Below, in pieces: positions 5,147 to 6,839 of a stretch of DNA of 6,839 bases. This DNA comes from Opitutaceae bacterium (GTDB taxonomy: Bacteria > Verrucomicrobiota > Verrucomicrobiae > Opitutales > Opitutaceae): assembly GCA_031266495.1 (NCBI GenBank), contig JAISAX010000582.1:1-6839 (forward strand), written 5' to 3'. Under the pieces are notes generated by a model, which saw nothing but the letters and a program-made list of their open reading frames with translations, had not been told where the DNA came from and did not search any database. Position 1 is the first letter of the stretch; every line of letters starts with the position of its first letter. A program made the position numbers and the translations under genes.

Positions 5147-6628
5147 CTACAGACTGTCGCCGAAATCCTTCCGGAATTTCGCCATGAGTTTCTCCGGCCA
5201 GTCGCTCGTCGCGCCGAGGCGACCCATAAAGAAGCGCAACACCGGCGGCTCCTCCACAAATTGCACGCCGCCGATCAGGCCGCGGTTCTGGTGGAGCCAC
5301 GCAAGGCGGTCCTCGACGTAACGGATTTGCGAGAGCGTGAACACGCGGCGCGGCATTGCCAGGCGCATCAGTTCGACATCGGACAGCACATCCTCGCCGT
5401 TCTCGTCGCGCACGCTCGACATCGTGCCGCGCTCCATGCCGCGCACTCCCGAAGCGATGTAATACGCCGCCACCAGCGCCGCCGCCGGATACTGGCGCTG
5501 TTCGAGATGCGGCAGGAAACCGGTCGCATCAATGTGACAGCCGAGTCCGCCCGCAGGCGTCACCACGGGCACGCCCTGTTTTTGCAGGCGACCGACAAGG
5601 TGCTCGATGAATGAGGGGCTTTGGGAGATGACGGTCTCGTCCGTGGTCTCGCGCAGGCCGACGGCCATGGCCTCGATCTCGCGCACGGAGATGCCGCCGT
5701 AGGTGAGAAAACCCTCGTAGAGCGGCACGAGGTGTTTCATCCGGTCGAGCAGGTCGCGGCGGTTGGTGCAGATGCCGCCGCCGCGCGAGGAGGTGACCTT
5801 GCGGGCCGAGAAATAAACGATGTCCGCCAGGTCGCACATGGCTCGCAGGATCGTAGCGATGTCGGCATTACGGAATTCCTCCTCGCGGCGCTTGATCCAG
5901 TAGGCGTTCTCGCCGATGAGCGAGGCGTCGAGCACGAGCAGGAGCTGGTGCCGGTCGGCGATGGCGCGGATCTCGCGCATGTTGCCGATCGAGAAGGGCT
6001 GCCCGCCAATGAGGTTGGTGGACGCTTCCATGCGCACGAAGGCGATTTTTTCGGCGCCGTGTTTTTCGATGCTCTTGCGCAGCTTGTCCGGATCGAGGTC
6101 GCCCTTGAAGGGTTTGGCGCTTTCGGTTTCGAGGGCGTCGTCGGCGACGAGTTCCTCGATGATGCCGCCGTTGAGGTGGATGTGCGCGTGCGTCGTGGTG
6201 AAGTGGTAGTTCATCGGCACGATCAGGCCGGGCTTCACGAATGTCTGTGACAGGATGTTTTCGGCGGCGCGGCCCTGGTGGACGGGAAGCAGGTATTTTT
6301 TGCCGAATACGTCCTCCACCGCCTGGTTGAGGCGCACGAAGCTTTGCGAGCCGGCGTAGGCGTCGTCGGCCTGAAACATGGCGGCCGTCTGGTTGTCGCT
6401 CATGGCGTTGGTGCCGGAGTCGGTGAGCATGTCCAGGTAAACGTCTTTCGTGCCGAGCAGGAAGCTGTTGAAACCGGCTTCGCGGATCGCCTCAAGGCGG
6501 CGTTCGACGGGCACGAGGTGGAGTTTTTGAACGACGCGCACCTTGTGCATTTCCAGCGGGATGCTTTCGCCGCCAAAAAACCGGACGTTGCCGGAATGGC
6601 CGGCAGTGGTGGAGAGTGAAGGGGTCAT
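5147..6628 (-). CDS. PLP-dependent beta-eliminating lyase, tyrosine phenol-lyase/tryptophanase family
   Basis: This encodes 493 residues and aligns through its length with tyrosine phenol-lyase (about 456) and tryptophanase; these cleave Tyr or Trp to phenol or indole, pyruvate and ammonia. Visible landmarks: TDSGTNAMSD (69-78), DDAYAGS (88-94), HQGRAAENIL (117-126), FTTT (143-146), TNLIGGQP (204-211), VLDAS (232-236), SARK (274-277) with Lys277 as the expected PLP Schiff-base lysine, SSVRDEN with Arg407, PRRVFT (426-431) and LRFF (464-467). FTTT, Arg407, PRRV and LRFF resemble tyrosine phenol-lyase more than tryptophanase. Oddities: the residue aligned with the cofactor-contacting Arg217 of tyrosine phenol-lyase is Leu237 (DASLIGENAY), the lysine before the PLP lysine is Arg, and the N-terminus is about 20 residues longer. 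The exact substrate is therefore uncertain. The start at 6628 has no Shine-Dalgarno. The gene is monocistronic here, convergent with the toxin gene. Confidence 0.92.
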   Translation of the reverse strand: MTPSLSTTAGHSGNVRFFGGESIPLEMHKVRVVQKLHLVPVERRLEAIREAGFNSFLLGTKDVYLDMLTDSGTNAMSDNQTAAMFQADDAYAGSQSFVRLNQAVEDVFGKKYLLPVHQGRAAENILSQTFVKPGLIVPMNYHFTTTHAHIHLNGGIIEELVADDALETESAKPFKGDLDPDKLRKSIEKHGAEKIAFVRMEASTNLIGGQPFSIGNMREIRAIADRHQLLLVLDASLIGENAYWIKRREEEFRNADIATILRAMCDLADIVYFSARKVTSSRGGGICTNRRDLLDRMKHLVPLYEGFLTYGGISVREIEAMAVGLRETTDETVISQSPSFIEHLVGRLQKQGVPVVTPAGGLGCHIDATGFLPHLEQRQYPAAALVAAYYIASGVRGMERGTMSSVRDENGEDVLSDVELMRLAMPRRVFTLSQIRYVEDRLAWLHQNRGLIGGVQFVEEPPVLRFFMGRLGATSDWPEKLMAKFRKDFGDSL

Positions 6629-6639
6629 GATGTTGGTTG

Positions 6640-6675
6640 TGGAATATGGATATGGATATGGATTTGGATTTGAAT
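6640..6675. repeat. Hexamer repeat upstream of the lyase gene
   Basis: There are six 6-base units: TGGAAT, three perfect ATGGAT, TTGGAT and TTGAAT. They end 12 bases upstream of the lyase start (minus strand reads ATCCAT units). A TTGACC on the minus strand (6681-6686) could be a -35, placing the repeat in or near the promoter spacer, but no good -10 is visible. Confidence 0.7.
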
Positions 6676-6764
6676 AAAGGGGTCAAAAAACGCCGGATAA
6701 CCGCGCCTGACTCAAGCCTGAAGCCATAAAATGGCGGCAAGGAGTTTTTTTGTTTTGCGGAAAC

Positions 6765-6839
6765 GGGGGGGGGGGGGGGGTGGGGGGAATGGGGTGGGGG
6801 GGGGGCACCCCGGGGGGTGGGCGGTCCGGTTTGTTGGAT
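6765..6839. other. G-rich low-complexity window end
   Basis: A run of 16 G (6765-6780) is followed by further G tracts broken by single T, AAT and CACCCC. Nothing coding is supportable. A plus-strand open frame from 6731 would be almost pure glycine and tryptophan. The tract lacks the ACACAAAG block seen in the repeat copies, so it is not a third copy. It may be genuine low-complexity DNA or a sequence-end artefact. Confidence 0.6.

Noticed and set aside
4312..5259. 315-codon minus-strand open frame spanning the toxin-antitoxin pair
   Set aside because: It reads through both repeat copies and their C runs as polyproline and is antisense to two recognisable genes.
6731..6839. Plus-strand frame divergent from the lyase gene
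   Set aside because: Beyond about 12 codons it is only Gly/Trp from the G tract, with no ribosome binding site.

Overview
The window looks like an accessory stretch of a GC-rich Verrucomicrobiota chromosome, most likely from an Opitutaceae relative. The evidence is a PEP-CTERM-tailed exported protein, a secreted pectate-lyase-like beta-helix protein beside a LacI-family regulator, weak or absent Shine-Dalgarno sequences, and an AT-poor third codon position. The taxonomic call is inference.

Layout. (1) Positions 1-3054, minus strand: a two-gene set for exported proteins. A 277-residue PEP-CTERM protein (2221-3054) is followed by a large right-handed beta-helix protein (2185 down to the left edge, C-terminus outside the window). 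An in-frame upstream ATG of the second gene overlaps the stop of the first in a TGATG. (2) Positions 3055-3215: a divergent intergenic region holding a near-perfect 18-bp LacI-type operator. (3) Positions 3216-4235, plus strand: a LacI-family regulator, probably controlling the divergent pair and itself. (4) Positions about 4205-5123: a type II toxin-antitoxin pair (RelE/ParE toxin, 16-bp overlap with its antitoxin) lying between two direct copies of a repeat. The repeat starts in the last codons of lacI and ends in a 47-bp identical block followed by a run of 15 or 17 G. The downstream copy carries a second inverted arm, making a hairpin-like element, and keeps a recognisable lacI tail. (5) Positions 5147-6628, minus strand: a PLP-dependent beta-eliminating lyase of the tyrosine phenol-lyase/tryptophanase family, with tyrosine phenol-lyase-like substrate residues but a Leu where the family has a cofactor-contacting Arg. 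(6) Positions 6629-6839: its upstream region, with an ATGGAT-type hexamer repeat and a very G-rich low-complexity end.

Putting it together: the left half reads as a LacI-controlled surface or secreted polysaccharide-processing locus. The middle is a toxin-antitoxin insertion or duplication bounded by dispersed repeats. The right is an independent amino-acid lyase. The features most worth a second look are the repeat-bounded toxin-antitoxin cassette with its duplicated lacI tail, and the clear operator between lacI and the exported pair.
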